From Sodiomyces alkalinus F11 (Eukaryota; Ascomycota; Sordariomycetes; Glomerellales; Plectosphaerellaceae), in the NCBI RefSeq assembly GCF_003711515.1, contig NW_021167080.1, forward strand, positions 5,598,346 to 5,662,345: 64,000 bases of DNA, in the 5' to 3' direction. The notes under the pieces are model-generated. The model searched no databases. It was given only the letters and a program-made list of their open reading frames with translations, and had not been told where the DNA came from. The translations under genes and the position numbers were made by a program. Below, in pieces: positions 1-11,867 of this stretch (positions are counted from its first letter, which is position 1; each line of letters begins with the position of its first letter).

Positions 1-898
1 TAATTGATTTCGCCCAGGTGTTGTATGATTTTCCTACAGCAATTCCAAAAAGGTTCGAAGCAGTTCACCTTTGAAATATAAGGTACCGAAATTATTGTGG
101 CTTACTCACTGTACCTACGCCAGTGCGTGTACACTAGTAATCATGACATGACGACGGCACCGTGATATAATGGAGCCCCACTTATCATACCTCCCCCCCC
201 CCCCACCAGATCCCCCCAAACGTCGTGGCGGGCTTATGTCAGGATCGCAGATCGGATGGGGGGACGAAGAATCTGCGAACTGCACTTGCCCAACATTCGT
301 ACAATGTACTTCGGACAAGGAGAAGAGAGGACAAATGAACCCCTTCCCAATTCGAGTAACTGATGTACGTTGTACCACAAGCGATTAAAGCTGGATGACG
401 AAACGAAAAGCGGGTACGACTAGACTAGACGTTGTATCGCCTCTGCCGCCGCCACTCGAGGAGTTGCCAATACCGTCCGTGTAAGAAGAAAAGATTCTTA
501 CTCCGTACGAAGTAATTACAGGCAAAAAGAAAGAAAAAATCAGAAGGGGGGGAAACATGTTTCCCTGGCGGTTGAGTTTCGCCCCACCACTCCAGTGCCT
601 GAGAAACTAACGACGTCGCGGATGGCACAGGTCCTACTAATAATTGCTACCCCTCCCCCTCCCACCCCGCCGGAATCGCAATGCCCCTCCTGCTAAAAAA
701 CCCTTTAACCCATCTTACCCATTCATCTCGTCATAATTAATCCAACCCAGTCCATCCTCCCCTCCTCTCATCTCTCACCCCAAGAAATTTTCCCTTTTTT
801 CCTGCGAGGAACTGAATCTTTCTTTTCCCCTCCCTTCGCCCAAACTCAACATACCCCCCTTCTATAGACTGTGATACCTCTGGTAGATAATCGCAATC
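1..898. other. Spacer and promoter region upstream of transketolase
   Basis: I see no gene here. It holds a C12 run near 190-201 and, from about 640 to 870, a long pyrimidine-rich strand with repeated CCCCTCC and CTTTTCC stretches leading to the transketolase start. CT-rich leaders are common in strongly expressed fungal genes, so this is probably promoter and 5'UTR. The short open frames on both strands lack any recognisable domain. Confidence 0.5.
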
Positions 899-3556
899 AT
901 GGGCTACACCGAGAAGGACTGGCTAGCAATCAACACTATCCGTGTTCTGGCCGTGAGTTCCCACTGATTTTTTTATCCCTCCCATTGTTGCCCCGCCGCT
1001 GTTTTCCCATGCCCTTTTTGTCGTGTTGGGTGGTGGGGGGTTGTACGACTGCTCACAGTAGCTGCTGAGGGCAGCCGTCTGGGGATGACGGAGAGGGTAT
1101 CTCGACATGCTCTGGTCATTGAACCTGATAGCTAATTCAGAATGTCTTCTAGGCGGATGCCACCTTCCACAGCAACTCGGGCCACCCTGGCGCGCCCATG
1201 TAAGTCCAGCTACATCATCATCATCATCATTCATCATCATCATCATCATCCCAAAAAGCGCCATGCTGGGTCGTGGTGCGGTACGCTAACAAACTTTGGT
1301 GCTTCTCAGGGGTATGGCGCCGGTCGCTCACGTCCTCTTCAACAAATTCATGAAGTTCAACCCCAAGAACCCCAAGTGGCTCAACCGGGATCGCTTCGTT
1401 CTCTCGTGAGTTTCCATGTCTTCTTGTTAACTGGGGCTTCATCTCTCGGGCCTATGGAGTTGACCATCTGTCCACCACCAGGAACGGCCACGGCTGCATG
1501 CTTCAGTATGCTCTCCTCCACCTCTTCGGCTACGAGCTCTCCATAGATGACCTGAAGGCGTTCCGGGTAGGTCCCTCCCAGTTACGCAGCTCGCGGCTTA
1601 TATCCTGCCTAAATCTGGCGGCTTTCTAACGTCCCCCTCTTCCCCAACTTTGTAGACAGTCGACAGCATCACTCCCGGCCACCCCGAGGCCCACGACACC
1701 CCCGGTATCGAGGTCACCACCGGTCCTCTCGGCCAGGGTATCTCCAACGCTGTCGGTCTTGCCATTGCCCAGGCCCACACTGCTGCCACCTTCAACAAGG
1801 ATGCTTTCCCCCTCGTTGACAACTACACTTACTGCTTCCTCGGCGACGGCTGCTTGATGGAGGGTGTCGCCAGCGAGGCCTGCTCCCTGGCCGGCCATCT
1901 GCAGCTCGGCAACCTCATTGCTGTGTGGGATGACAACCACATCTCCATCGATGGAGACACCAATGTCGCTTTCACCGAGGATGTGAGGAAGAGGTACGAG
2001 GCGTACGGCTGGCACGTTGTCACCGTCGACGATGGTGACCACGACCTCGACGGCATCGAGGCCGCTATCCAGGCCTGCAAGGAGGCCACGGATAAGCCCT
2101 CGATCATCGCCCTCCGCACCACTATTGGCTTCGGCTCCAAGCAGCAGGGCACCCACGGCGTCCACGGCTCGCCTCTCAAGGCCGACGACATCAAGCAGCT
2201 CAAGGAGAAGTTTGGCTTCAACCCCGAGGAGTCCTTCGCCGTTCCCCAGGACGTCTACGACGCCTATCACAAGCATGCCGCCGAGGGTGCCGCCGCCGAG
2301 GAGGAGTGGAACAAGCTGTTCGCCAAGTACGCCGAGGCCTACCCCCAGGAGGCCGCCGACCTCTCTCGCCGCCTCAAGGGCGACCTGCCCGAGGGCTGGG
2401 AGAAGAACCTGCCGGTGTACACCCCCTCCGACGCCGCTGTTGCCTCGCGCAAGCTGTCCGAGACGGTGCTCTCCAAGATCGAGGCCGCCCTTCCCGAGCT
2501 CCTCGGTGGCTCTGCCGATCTGACTGGCTCCAACCTGACCCGGTGGAAGTCGGCCGTCGACTTCCAGCCCCCCTCTACCGGCCTGGGCGACTATGCCGGC
2601 CGCTACGTCCGGTATGGTGTCCGCGAACATGGCATGGGTGCCATCATGAACGGCCTCGCCGCGTACGGCACCATTCTGCCCTACTCGGGCACCTTCTTGA
2701 ACTTCGTCTCCTACGCTGCCGGCGCTGTGCGCCTGTCCGCCCTGTCTCAGGTCCGTGTCATCTGGGTCGCCACCCACGACTCCATCGGCCTCGGTGAGGA
2801 CGGCCCCACCCATCAGCCCATCGAGACCCTGGCGCACTTCCGTGCTCTCCCCAACTGCATGGTGTGGCGCCCCGCCGACGGCAACGAGACCAGCGCCTCG
2901 TACTACGTCGCCCTCACCTCCAAGCACACCCCCAGCATCATTGCCCTGTCGCGCCAGAACCTGCCCCAGCTCGAGGGCTCCATCATCGAGAAGGGCATCA
3001 AGGGCGGCTACGTCCTGCACGAGGTCGAGAACGCCGACATCACCCTCGTCTCGACCGGCTCCGAGGTCTGCATCTGCATCGACGCCGTCAAGTACCTCGC
3101 CGAGAACCACAACATCAAGGCCCGTGTCGTCTCCATGCCCTGCTTCGAGGTCTTCGATGCCCAGCCTCAGGAGTACCGCCTCAGCGTGCTTCCCGACGGC
3201 ATTCCTTCTCTGTCCGTCGAGGTCATGAGCACCATGGGCTGGGAACGCTACACTCACGAGCAGTTTGGTCTCAACCGGTTCGGTGCTTCCGGTGCCTACA
3301 AGGATGTCTACAAGGCAAGTCAAGTCCCTCCTCCTCTTTTTCTTTTCTTTTTTTCCCCTTCCCCCCCCCCCCCCCCCCCCCCCGCCCCCCTTTAAAAGAA
3401 AAATCCCAACGAGAGAAACAACGCTAACACTCATTATAGAAGTTCGAGTTCACCCCCGAGGGCATCGCCAAGCGTGCCGTCGCCACCGTCGACTTCTGGA
3501 AGGACGTCCCCAACATCCGCTCCCCTCTCAACCGCGCGTTCAAGCAGCTTATCTAG
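899..3556 (+). CDS. TKL1: Transketolase, six exons, 685 aa
   Basis: Thiamine-diphosphate enzyme of the non-oxidative pentose phosphate pathway, moving two-carbon ketol units between sugar phosphates in the cytosol. Exons: 899-952, 1153-1199, 1310-1405, 1482-1566, 1656-3314, 3440-3556. The spliced protein carries [10 protein letters not shown] near residues 24-33, the ThDP/metal motif GDG at 157-159 followed by the conserved EGxxxE region, the pyrimidine domain with REHGMG (glutamate at residue 418, the position of the proton-relay glutamate of yeast transketolase) and [16 protein letters not shown]. The C-terminal domain ends in FKQLI. Length is normal for the family. The start is the only ATG that joins in frame to the HSNSGHP exon. 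The last intron (3315-3439) has a GC donor (AAG/GCAAGT) and contains a 23-C run; reading on without splicing gives a nonsense tail. A transketolase call is certain; exon ends are well supported by phase. Confidence 0.96.
1213..1250. repeat. (CAT)n microsatellite in transketolase intron 2
   Basis: A run of CAT triplets broken by one extra T lies inside intron 1200-1309. It is non-coding in the spliced model. Confidence 0.9.
3361..3390. repeat. C23-G-C6 homopolymer in transketolase intron 5
   Basis: A long C run follows a CT-rich stretch inside the GC-AG intron 3315-3439. The branch point (GCTAAC at 3423-3428) and the acceptor lie downstream of it, so the run sits between donor and branch point. 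The exact length may be an assembly estimate, because homopolymers this long are hard to sequence. Confidence 0.85.
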
Positions 3557-3971
3557 ACGATCTAGACATGACCATATTAGGAATTTAGGGGCTACGCATG
3601 GCCTGGAGATTGGAAGAGAGGATGAGAAGGAGGTGGTGATGTCGGAATTCAAGCATGCCGAAATCAAATACCTGTTAGACGGAACAAGCTGTAGATCGTG
3701 GCAGATGAATAAGAGCAAAAGAAATCGTGAACTCCTTTTTTCTTTTGGGTGGGGGTCTCATAAAATGCATACTAACTCCATTTTATACCAACCCTCCATA
3801 TCCTATTTTGATGCAGTCATATCCGTTCGTCCTCGTAGAATCATGATTGGGGTCACCTAAACGGTAAGGGCCACGCATAGGGACCCTGAACTGTCCTTCG
3901 CCATGTGTCCTGATACGGTCCCATGATCAAGTATCATGAGAAGAACTTGAACAGAGCTGGCAATTGGGCCC
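3557..3971. other. Convergent 3' spacer
   Basis: The 3' flanks of transketolase (+) and the small gene on the minus strand meet here. I see no gene or RNA. Confidence 0.6.
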
Positions 3972-4763
3972 CTATAAGGGCTGTGATGCAGCGCTCTTGT
4001 CCGTGTCGGAGTCGCCTTTCTGTTCCTCTTCTTCTAGCCATTCACGTTGGACGGCACGCCCCACGCGCTCGAGCCGGATGGCAGCCCGCCGTGCCTCGAG
4101 AGCCTCTTCGGCCGTGCCGGCCACTACGAGCCCGACGAGTATCGGTGCCTTTGTGGCTGTATTTCGGGCCTCGTCGTCCGATTCCGGTGCCGATCTCTTG
4201 CTAGGCGGTATCTTGGTGCCTGTCGCCGCGGTGGCGGTGGCGGTGGCGGTGGTGGGGGGAGAGGTTTCGCGGGTATTCTGCGAGCGGGCCTTGGGGCTGG
4301 TGGTTCCGCTCGCTCGGGAGTCGCTTCCTCCTTCTGGCCCTGAGAGCGAGGTGGCCGCGAGTTCTTCGACGGGAGGGGTTGCCGCTGCTGGACTACCGCT
4401 AGGGATCGAGTCCGGAGCAGGGACGGCGACGGCCACGGCCACGGCGGGGGCGGTAGAATGGTGTGGTGTTGATGGACGGGAGGGGGACGATGGGTGTAGA
4501 GGACCGGAAGGCGGAGACAGGGCGGCGGGGTCGAGGTAGGAGGTGAGGACGACGGGGTTGCCGGGACCGTGCTCGACGATGAGGCGCTGGGGGTGGCCGA
4601 GGGCGAGGCGCTGGGCGGCGGCGTGGGCGGTTAGGGAGGTGCTTGTGAGAGATGTGAGGGCGTCGAGCTGTGTTTCGGACCGGGCCGAGGTGAGGATGGG
4701 GTTCAAGTTGCGGTCGGAGAGGTGGATGGAGAGGGTTGGGTGTTGGGAAGGTAAGGAGGCCAT
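3972..4763 (-). CDS. Uncharacterised protein, 263 aa, possible roadblock-like N-terminus
   Basis: Single exon. I prefer the internal ATG at 4763 (protein begins MASLPSQHP); an in-frame ATG at 4808 would add 15 residues. Residues 1-80 look ordered, with an amphipathic stretch containing SETQLDALTSL, SLTAHAAAQRL and then RLIVEHG and VVLTSYL. This helix then paired-strand pattern resembles roadblock/LC7 proteins of Ragulator/EGO-type complexes, but that is only an impression. From about residue 85 the protein is low complexity (P/S/T/A-rich, AVAVAVA and TATATA tracts encoded by GGTGGC-type repeats). It ends in a charged helix with ALEARRAAIRLERVGRAVQ that could form a coil. I do not recognise the family. 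The acceptable codon use, the clean stop and the non-repetitive N-terminus support a real gene. Confidence 0.6.
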   Translation of the reverse strand: MASLPSQHPTLSIHLSDRNLNPILTSARSETQLDALTSLTSTSLTAHAAAQRLALGHPQRLIVEHGPGNPVVLTSYLDPAALSPPSGPLHPSSPSRPSTPHHSTAPAVAVAVAVPAPDSIPSGSPAAATPPVEELAATSLSGPEGGSDSRASGTTSPKARSQNTRETSPPTTATATATAATGTKIPPSKRSAPESDDEARNTATKAPILVGLVVAGTAEEALEARRAAIRLERVGRAVQREWLEEEEQKGDSDTDKSAASQPL

Positions 4764-7066
4764 GTTTGCTGCTGGTGCTGAAAGGATTCCCAATTCCTTG
4801 ATATTCAAAGCGAGGCGCGGAGGAGGAAAGGAAGGGGCCGGGTCGTGTTCGTGTCAGGCAGCTCAGAGGCAGTCAATGCGGTTGCCATATGCAGGCAGAA
4901 GTTGGAGCAAGACGAAATGTTGGTGTGGGAAAGGCGAGATATGAGGTTATCATGAGGGTGACTGGCGCACGACCATGTCATGAATATGAATGGGTACCTT
5001 ATATAAAGGAAGTATTTTAGGTCAGGTCCCTTAGTCGAGACAATTGGAAGTGAAGGGACTGGCAGGAAGGGGAGGAAGAGAGAGAAGGCAGGTATAAAGG
5101 AAATAAAGGAAACCGGCCCAATGGGTATAGAAACGAAATGTGGGATGAACTCCTGCGGACGGCGAGAGCGATGTATTGGAGGAGAGGAGGGGAAAACAGC
5201 GAAGACAAAGTTCGGAGCTACCTTCGGTCGAGAAGAAGTAGGCACTACGGAGAGCTAAAAAAAAAAAAAAGAGGTTAAGGTCGGTGTCAGTTGATACCAG
5301 ATGCATAGCGCTAGGTACATACGGTTACCTGCACCCAGCCAGGGTAGGTGCCCTTACGAATAGAAGTGCTCTTGTTACCACGAAGTAATTATACCAGACT
5401 TTGAAGCGATGGCCGTACCTCTCGCTGTTTACCCCGCTAAATTACCCCGCCATTGTATGGCCGTCCGGCACTACGCCACCAAGGTACCGGCTTACCTGGT
5501 AGGTATGGGTAATAAGTAAGGTAGGTACCTACCTTAGCCACAACCCCCATCATCGCAATCCCGTCCTGATAATGCGACACTTAAGGAGAGCGCTAATGAT
5601 GTGTCAAGTGTATCTCCTCGGATGACGTAGAGAGCCCCTGTATTCGGTACTAGGCTTGTAGCTGACAGTATCCCTGGAAAGGGAGGATCAGGTTCATGCT
5701 GCTGAATTGTTAAGGTAGGTAGGTACCGTAATTAAGGTAGTAGTTCCATCGGTGGTGACTGGCTAAGGTACCTTATATGGATAGTCCGTAAAGTAAATAC
5801 TTAGCATCAAAGTCCCGATCCAATGTCATTTTCTTATAATTGTCAAAGGTATAACGTACCTTAGGCAGCTATAATTAGGTCTGTTGTCATTCGTCTTTGG
5901 TCCGAACCCCCCCTAAAAAGCTTCTCAATCCTCATGTGACATGGATATCTACAACGTACAACACAAACACAACACAGAGAGGGAGATGTGAGGAGCAGCA
6001 ATCCCGTACCCAACGCAGAGTAGCGGCGTGGCTATCGCACCTATCACTTCTCAGATTCACATCACTTCAACCCGGATGACCCCCCAACTGTCCTCGCGGA
6101 AGGCGGTCAGGAACCTGCTCGGAGCCATTTTCCCATTTTCCCAACCCACGATGGCATCGGCGGCGGACACGCAACGGGACGTGTGGGGGTGATCGTGAAC
6201 GTGGATCCGTAGCCGCACCCTAGTCCCCGTTATCGTATGTTCCACCATGCCCTGGTGCTGTCCCCCCCCCCGCCCCATGCACTATGCAGGCAGTGATGCT
6301 GGCGAATACGACATCGGCTCTCTGTTCGCATTCTGTTCGCCGTTGGCTTTGGTCACGTCCGCCCTGCAGCTTTTCCTACACGAGCAAATGTTGTATGGAT
6401 ACCTCCTTTCCCTCCTTTGCCGTGCCAGAAGTGCTTTTGGGCCCTAGCTCGGATAATTGCAGAGCATCACCAGTCATTGGCGCTGGGCAGAACGGCCAAA
6501 ATGACATTATACTATACCGGTAATTACGCGACCGAATACCCATTGATACCGACGAGACGGCGCAGGATGTCTAGAAAATCACTACGCCCGTGTGGTCCTG
6601 ATTGGTACTCTGCCATTGTCTCTCATGCGCCCAAGGCATGATCCAGAGTCTCGGGTCTTGGTCCGTATCTTAACTCGAATTGGGGGTTAAACCCCCTTTT
6701 GTTGCTTCATCCTGTCTAGTAGACTATGGAACCGATTAACCAGTAATTCGGATCTACGTATATACCGTTTAGTGCGGCGCAGGAACAGGCAAGGGATTGC
6801 CCTGCACATAGGTACCTTACCTTAAACATGTGAGCTCGAGGTACCCCTGGGGTAAACAGGATATCCACTGTGTAATTACCTTAAGGAAGCTGGGTAATTA
6901 CAACGTAAGGTACCTTACCTTACATAGTACATACGTACAATCTGTCAATTCTACCAACACCACTCCAGCTTCCAAGGACCACCACCGCACGACGCAAGAG
7001 ATTAATGCATCCCACCTAGATCAGACTTACGACGATACTACCTAATTCCTAACATTCGTAGCCGTC
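4764..7066. other. Long spacer rich in AGGT/ACCT words
   Basis: This is the 2.3-kb gap between the small minus-strand gene and the coiled-coil gene. From about 5300 on it is densely marked by AAGGTA, TACCTTA and GGTACC words, including a perfect palindrome at 5517-5536 and two copies of the 14-mer GGTACCTTACCTTA (6811-6824, 6909-6922). Short open frames around 6050-6640 show no domain and no splice partners, so I left them out. Confidence 0.55.
5517..5536. repeat. Perfect 20-bp palindrome of AGGT/ACCT half-sites
   Basis: The sequence TAAGGTAGGTACCTACCTTA equals its own reverse complement. It is the most complete member of a family of short words found in most spacers of the window and not seen in exons. 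Confidence 0.9.
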
Positions 7067-8959
7067 ATGGCCGATGCCGACGAGAAGGCGAAAGCCGAAA
7101 AGTTGGCGGCCGTAAGGAAACGAGTAAGCTTCATGTTCACCCCATCCCTTGGACTTGAGCAACCGGACTGACCTGTATATCTGTACAGGCAGAGCAGATC
7201 AAGAAGAAGAAGAAGAAAGCTGCCCCGGCGGAGCCCCGGGAAGACGCCGAACCCGCCCCCGCGGCAGAGCCAGAAGGGGGCTCCTCCACAAGCAAGCCTG
7301 AAGTCGAAGCTCCCGTACCCGAGGATTCCAAGGATGCGCCCTCGCCTGACGAAGACTTTGGAGCCCTGGACCTCTCCGAAGATCATCCACCCGCGTCCCC
7401 CTCTCCGTCCCAACCGCCGGCCTCCCTCGCTCAACAGTCAAAGTTGCGCTCCGCTTCGTTCCGCCAAGGTTCGATTTCTGTCGGCAGCGGCCCGCTGTCT
7501 CCCGGCCCCTTCAGTCCAGAGGGTGAGACGGCCACGGACATCTACAAGAAGCACGTTGCCCGCATAGAGGAACTAGAGAAGGAGAACAAGCGTCTGGCCA
7601 AGGAGGCGACCGATGCAGAGAAGCGCTGGAAGAAGGCCGAAGAGGAGCTTGCCGATTTGAGGGAGGAAGACGGCCAGGGTAGCGGCAGCAAGACGGGATC
7701 TGATAGCCTTGTCGAGAACCTGGTGCGTTGTTTTACTCTACACTTTTGCGACATTGTCCGATCAGAAATGCTAACGGCAATTTTTCTTCTTCTTTAAAAT
7801 TGCCCAGAAATCCGAGATCGCCTCTCTCGAACGACAGAACACTCAGCTCCAGCAGCAACTTTCCCGCTCCGGGTCATCCCGGCAGGGCTTGTCGTCACCG
7901 TCCGTCTCTGCCGGATCTCCCCCGGCCATCGCCGAGCTCGAGGCCAGTCTGGCCTCCAAGTCGGCCACCATCGAGACCATGGAGCTCGAGATCTCCAAGC
8001 TCCGCGCGCAGGCCGACCGCTTTCCATCCGAGCGCGAGCAGATCGCCGCCCTCGAAGAACGCCTCGCCCGCTCCGAAAAGGCCGCCAGCCTCGCCCAGCG
8101 CGAGCTGGCCGACGTGCGCCGCAACCTCGACCGCACCACCGAGAAGGTCGTGCGCGAAGGCAGCGAGCGCACCTCGGCCGAGACCAAACTGCGGGCCCTG
8201 GAGCACGAGCTCGCCGACGCCCTCGCCGCGCGCCTCGACGTCGAGAAGAAGGCCGACGACCTCGAGAAGAAGGTGGCCGCCCTGAAGACGCTGCACAAGG
8301 AGCACGACGCGCGCACCCAGGCGCTGCGACGCGACAAGGAACGCGCCGAGAAGGAGGTCAAGGACCTCAAGACCCGGGCTGAGCGGCTCGAGGGGGAGAA
8401 CGGCCAGCTGCGGAGCCGCCGGTCGGTCGAGGGCGGGGGCGGGGGCGGCCTGGACGACGAAGGCGTGGACGAGCTGGAGAACGAGGTGCGGGGGCGGCTC
8501 GAGAAGAAGATTCGCGATTTGGAGGCCGAGGTCCATGATCTGCGCCGCGGCGTGTGGCAGGAGAAGCGCCGCGATCTTGCTGACGCCGCCAGCCCCGGTG
8601 CGGCGTCGTTCCAGGACGTGGATCTCGGCGCGCCGTCACCCGGCGCTGCGCGTAAGGGCAGCCACCACCACCGCCACCACCATCAGCATCAGCATCACGG
8701 TGGCGGTATTACGAATATTATTCAGACCGGTCTCAACGTGCTCACCGGCCATACCGATGATGACGACCTGTTAGAAGAAGACGACGTGGAGTTCGACGAG
8801 GATGCGTTCCGACGGGCGCAGGAGCAGGATGCCAAGGCGCGGCTTGAGAGGATTAAGGAGATCAAGAGGGGGCTCAAGAATTGGGAAGGCTGGCGGTTGG
8901 ACCTCGTCGACCTGCGGCGGGGTGGCCAGGAAGGGTTTGGGGACATTTTCGACGTCTAA
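7067..8959 (+). CDS. Long coiled-coil protein (M protein repeat-like), 580 aa
   Basis: Exons 7067-7123, 7189-7722 and 7808-8959 join in phase 0. The N-terminal 100 residues are acidic and Pro/Ser-rich. Residues about 115-190 and 200-480 are almost continuous heptad-like coiled coil (ARIEELEKENKRLAKE, LEERLARSEK, EKKADDLEKKVAALK). A His-rich stretch (HHHRHHHQHQHH) follows near residue 485, then a compact conserved-looking C-terminus: GGITNIIQTGLNVLTGH, an acidic patch, ARLERIKEIKRGLKNWEGWRLDLVDLRRG and FGDIFDV. This tail matches what I know of fungal proteins named M protein repeat protein, whose role is not settled; a golgin-like tether or scaffold is plausible. The His-rich tract is encoded by CAC/CAT repeats. 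Confidence 0.85.
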
Positions 8960-9767
8960 GTTGGGCTTTGCAATGTGTTGGGATGCGTTGTCCAGGTTAC
9001 GTGAAGCATTGGTCGTAGTATGTCGAGCTTTATGATACGCGTTTCTGCTTGCTTGTCTATGAATGAAGCCCCTCGCATGGGAGATTTCGAATAATCAAAG
9101 GGAGAGGTTCTGATGGGGATGTGTTTTCCCATGACAACATTATGGAAACATAGATTTCTCTGGATGGTCCGCAGGGCCCAGGACGGAGATGACGAGGTTC
9201 TATAGACTACATATTTTCATACACAAGAGGCAGCGCTTCCGCCGAATATTACAAGCGTCTTCTCTCCACACTAAATCAACGCTTCCCATTATTTCATGAC
9301 CCAGGGGGGCAGTTACAGTATGCCCTCAAAATACCAGCCAGTCTGGCCCCATCTTAAACCATTCAAAACCGAGGAGAGAGGGATATCATTGGTAATACAG
9401 TCCAGAAAGCAAGGAGAGTGGAAGGATGCCGAGAGTCCTTTGCCAATCCGTCCCTTTTTTGCAAAAACGCCGAGCCGGTACCCATAAAATCCGCCAGTGT
9501 GATTGTGATTCGCTTCGCGCGCATGCCGAGGGGAGTATCTGCTATTGTTGTTTCTTTTTCTTTGGTTTCATTTTGCCATCCGTAAAAGTAAAACAGCCGA
9601 GAAGGGGAACAAAAAGCCAGGGACGCCAAATGTATGCTTGTAGTAGTTTCGTGATCGGACAGAGGTGACGATCCCATCGCAAATAGCCGGGGATCAAGCA
9701 TCATCGCGTCGTAAAGGGGACAGAAGGGTGGGGTTGGGGTATCGTAGTATACAAGAAAGGTCGAGAA
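8960..9767. other. Convergent 3' spacer
   Basis: Three-prime flanks of the coiled-coil gene (+) and the C2H2 gene (-). The longest open frames here are T/A-rich, domain-free and overlap each other, so they are probably chance frames in the UTRs. Confidence 0.55.
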
Positions 9768-10998
9768 TCAAGGAGAAAATAGAAACCCCCGGGGGGAAAG
9801 GGGTCTTTTAATCATGGACGCAGTTGGCGCATTGACGCCGGAAGTGTCGACGCCCATGGTCGATGCATCGAGGCTGCCTCCACGGAGGGCCTCCTGGAGC
9901 TCGGCAATCTGGGCCATCATGGCGAGGGTGTGTTGGGAGTGGCGGTCGATCTGGTCGCGGAGCTCAGCATTCTCCTGCCGGACGCGTTTGAGCTCGTCGC
10001 GCATCTCCTCCCAGGCGTCGGATGTGGAGTTCTTGCGCGAGCGCTTCCGCTTGACACCGGCCCTCTCGCTGTCGCCGTCGCTACTCGCGTCGTCGCCGGC
10101 CGGGGTGCTTCCCTCGTGGGTATGGACGCGTCGGAGGTGCTCGTTCAGGTTCTCCTGTCTCGAGAAGCCTTTTCCGGTGTGTCGTTTGCAGGCGGGGTGT
10201 GGGCAGTTGACGGTGTTCTTGGGACCGCCGTGCTTGCCGTGGACTTCCCGCTCGTGTCGGAGGAGGCCGCCCGAGTAGGTGAAGCCGGGGAGCTTCTCGC
10301 AGCCTTCGGCGGCGCAACGGTATGGTCGCTCGTGCTTGTCCATATGTTTGCTGCAACGGAGTACTATCTATTAGCTTGCTGTAAGAGGAAGGGCGGGAGG
10401 GGCGGGTAAAGGCTTGTGCTGACCTCCACTCGCACTTGCGATTAAAGACTTGAATGTCTTCGGTGCAGCCGGGAAAGGTGCAATAGTATTTTCCATCTGC
10501 CTGTTTCTGTACTTCGCGTTCGGGTTTAGGAATGTGCTTCGTCCGAATCGAGTGTGTCGCCGTTTCTATGTCTTCCCCGTCGTGGGGAGGCATCGAGTGG
10601 GTCAAGTTGGCGGGTAGGGAGACGAGACCTGCAGGGGTAGAGATACTAAGCTGCCCAGCATCGCTAACCATGACGGCCTCGTTGACCAACGCTTCTTGGA
10701 TCATGGAGCGATCATCCGGCAACATCGGTGGAGATGCGTTGTATGGGCTCAGGTCCGGGACGTCATCGGGGGAGGGATATGACATGCGCGAGCCATGATG
10801 GTCTTGATCTGGGTCGCCAATGGGCGGATATGAGGGATCGTGCATGAAATTCCTAGGTTCATAAACGACGCTCATCTTGTGAATCTGCCCGATGGGGCCA
10901 AGTATCGAAGGCGCACAACGCGCTGTTGGCTGTTGGCTGTTGGCGTGGTGATGGTATTGCTCGAGGTCGAGGGATGCGAGACCGTCTAATGGAGCCAC
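9768..10998 (-). CDS. C2H2 zinc-finger transcription factor, 385 aa
   Basis: Exons complement(10424-10998) and complement(9768-10350), joined in phase 2 so that the first zinc finger is rebuilt across the junction (CEW/SKHMDKH). Three C2H2 fingers follow in order, residues about 172-270: CTFPGC with HMDKH, CAAEGC with HEREVH, and CPHPAC with HLRRVH. The 170 residues before them are disordered and rich in P, S and D, with a conserved-looking MSYPSPDDVPDLSPY segment. After the fingers come a basic patch (KRKRSRK) likely to be a nuclear signal and a helical coil (MRDELKRVRQENAELRDQI) that could dimerise. This layout is typical of Pezizomycotina C2H2 factors. No target can be inferred. The start is the first ATG of a frame with no upstream splice signal. 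Confidence 0.88.
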
Positions 10999-11867
10999 GC
11001 CACGGGTGGGTGGGCTAGCTGGAAAGGGCCAGCGAATGCGTAACGGATGCCAAGATAGCTGTCGAGCTCGGAGTAGAAATAGGAAGCCGAAAAGGAGGGG
11101 ATACGGTGTGTATAGAGCATGCGTTGTTCCTGGGGACCAAAAGGTCAGGTCAACCTGCAGTGAATCAAAGTACGAAGTTTATTACGGATAAATAATTAGC
11201 AGGCTCACCGAAAAGAGTGGCCTGAAAATTCTGGTGTTGATGGGTGCTTAGCTAAGGTACGGATGTATTGGTGGGTGGTCTGCCTGCCTTATTAAGCACA
11301 AAGTAACCCATCTGCTCACGTGACCAACTCTGAGTGGTGACTACCGTATTGTGAGTGTTCTTGACTGCCCCTATATATATAGGAGAGCTGAGATTGTCTG
11401 TTGTCTGGCGCCCAAAAAAAAATAACAGGGTCTATAGAGCCAGCAATCTGTATGTCTCCCTTCAGGTTTACTTAGTCCAAACTTACGGTTAGCCCTTGGC
11501 TTTGAAATGGCATGGAAACTTAAGCACCCATTTATACCCGGGATCCATCCCTGATATCAAAGTTGGTAAAGCTTGCATGAAGACAGTAAGCAACTAGACC
11601 TCGAAAGAAATGCAGACGGGGCACATCACGATGTATTCTCGCAGCAAGTTTAGAGAGGGAGAAACAGTCAATTCTGGCTCCCAACCCCTTCCCCCGGGTC
11701 TAGCAGAGAAAGGCCCGTGGTATCCCTCTCTTGCGCTGTTCCTCTTCCTGTTAGCTCAAAACAAGCTGTCTTGCGCTGATTGAGGAAGGGACAATTCCGC
11801 ATTGATAAGAAGAAAATGAAGAAGAAGAAAAATCAAATCCGTTAAAACGCCCACGAGGCAGGCTGAA

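Noticed and set aside
1626..3434. A 602-codon open frame on the minus strand opposite transketolase
   Set aside because: It mirrors the high-GC codons of the real exon, crosses two introns and the C run, and has a Val/Gly/Leu/Asp repeat-like composition with no domain.
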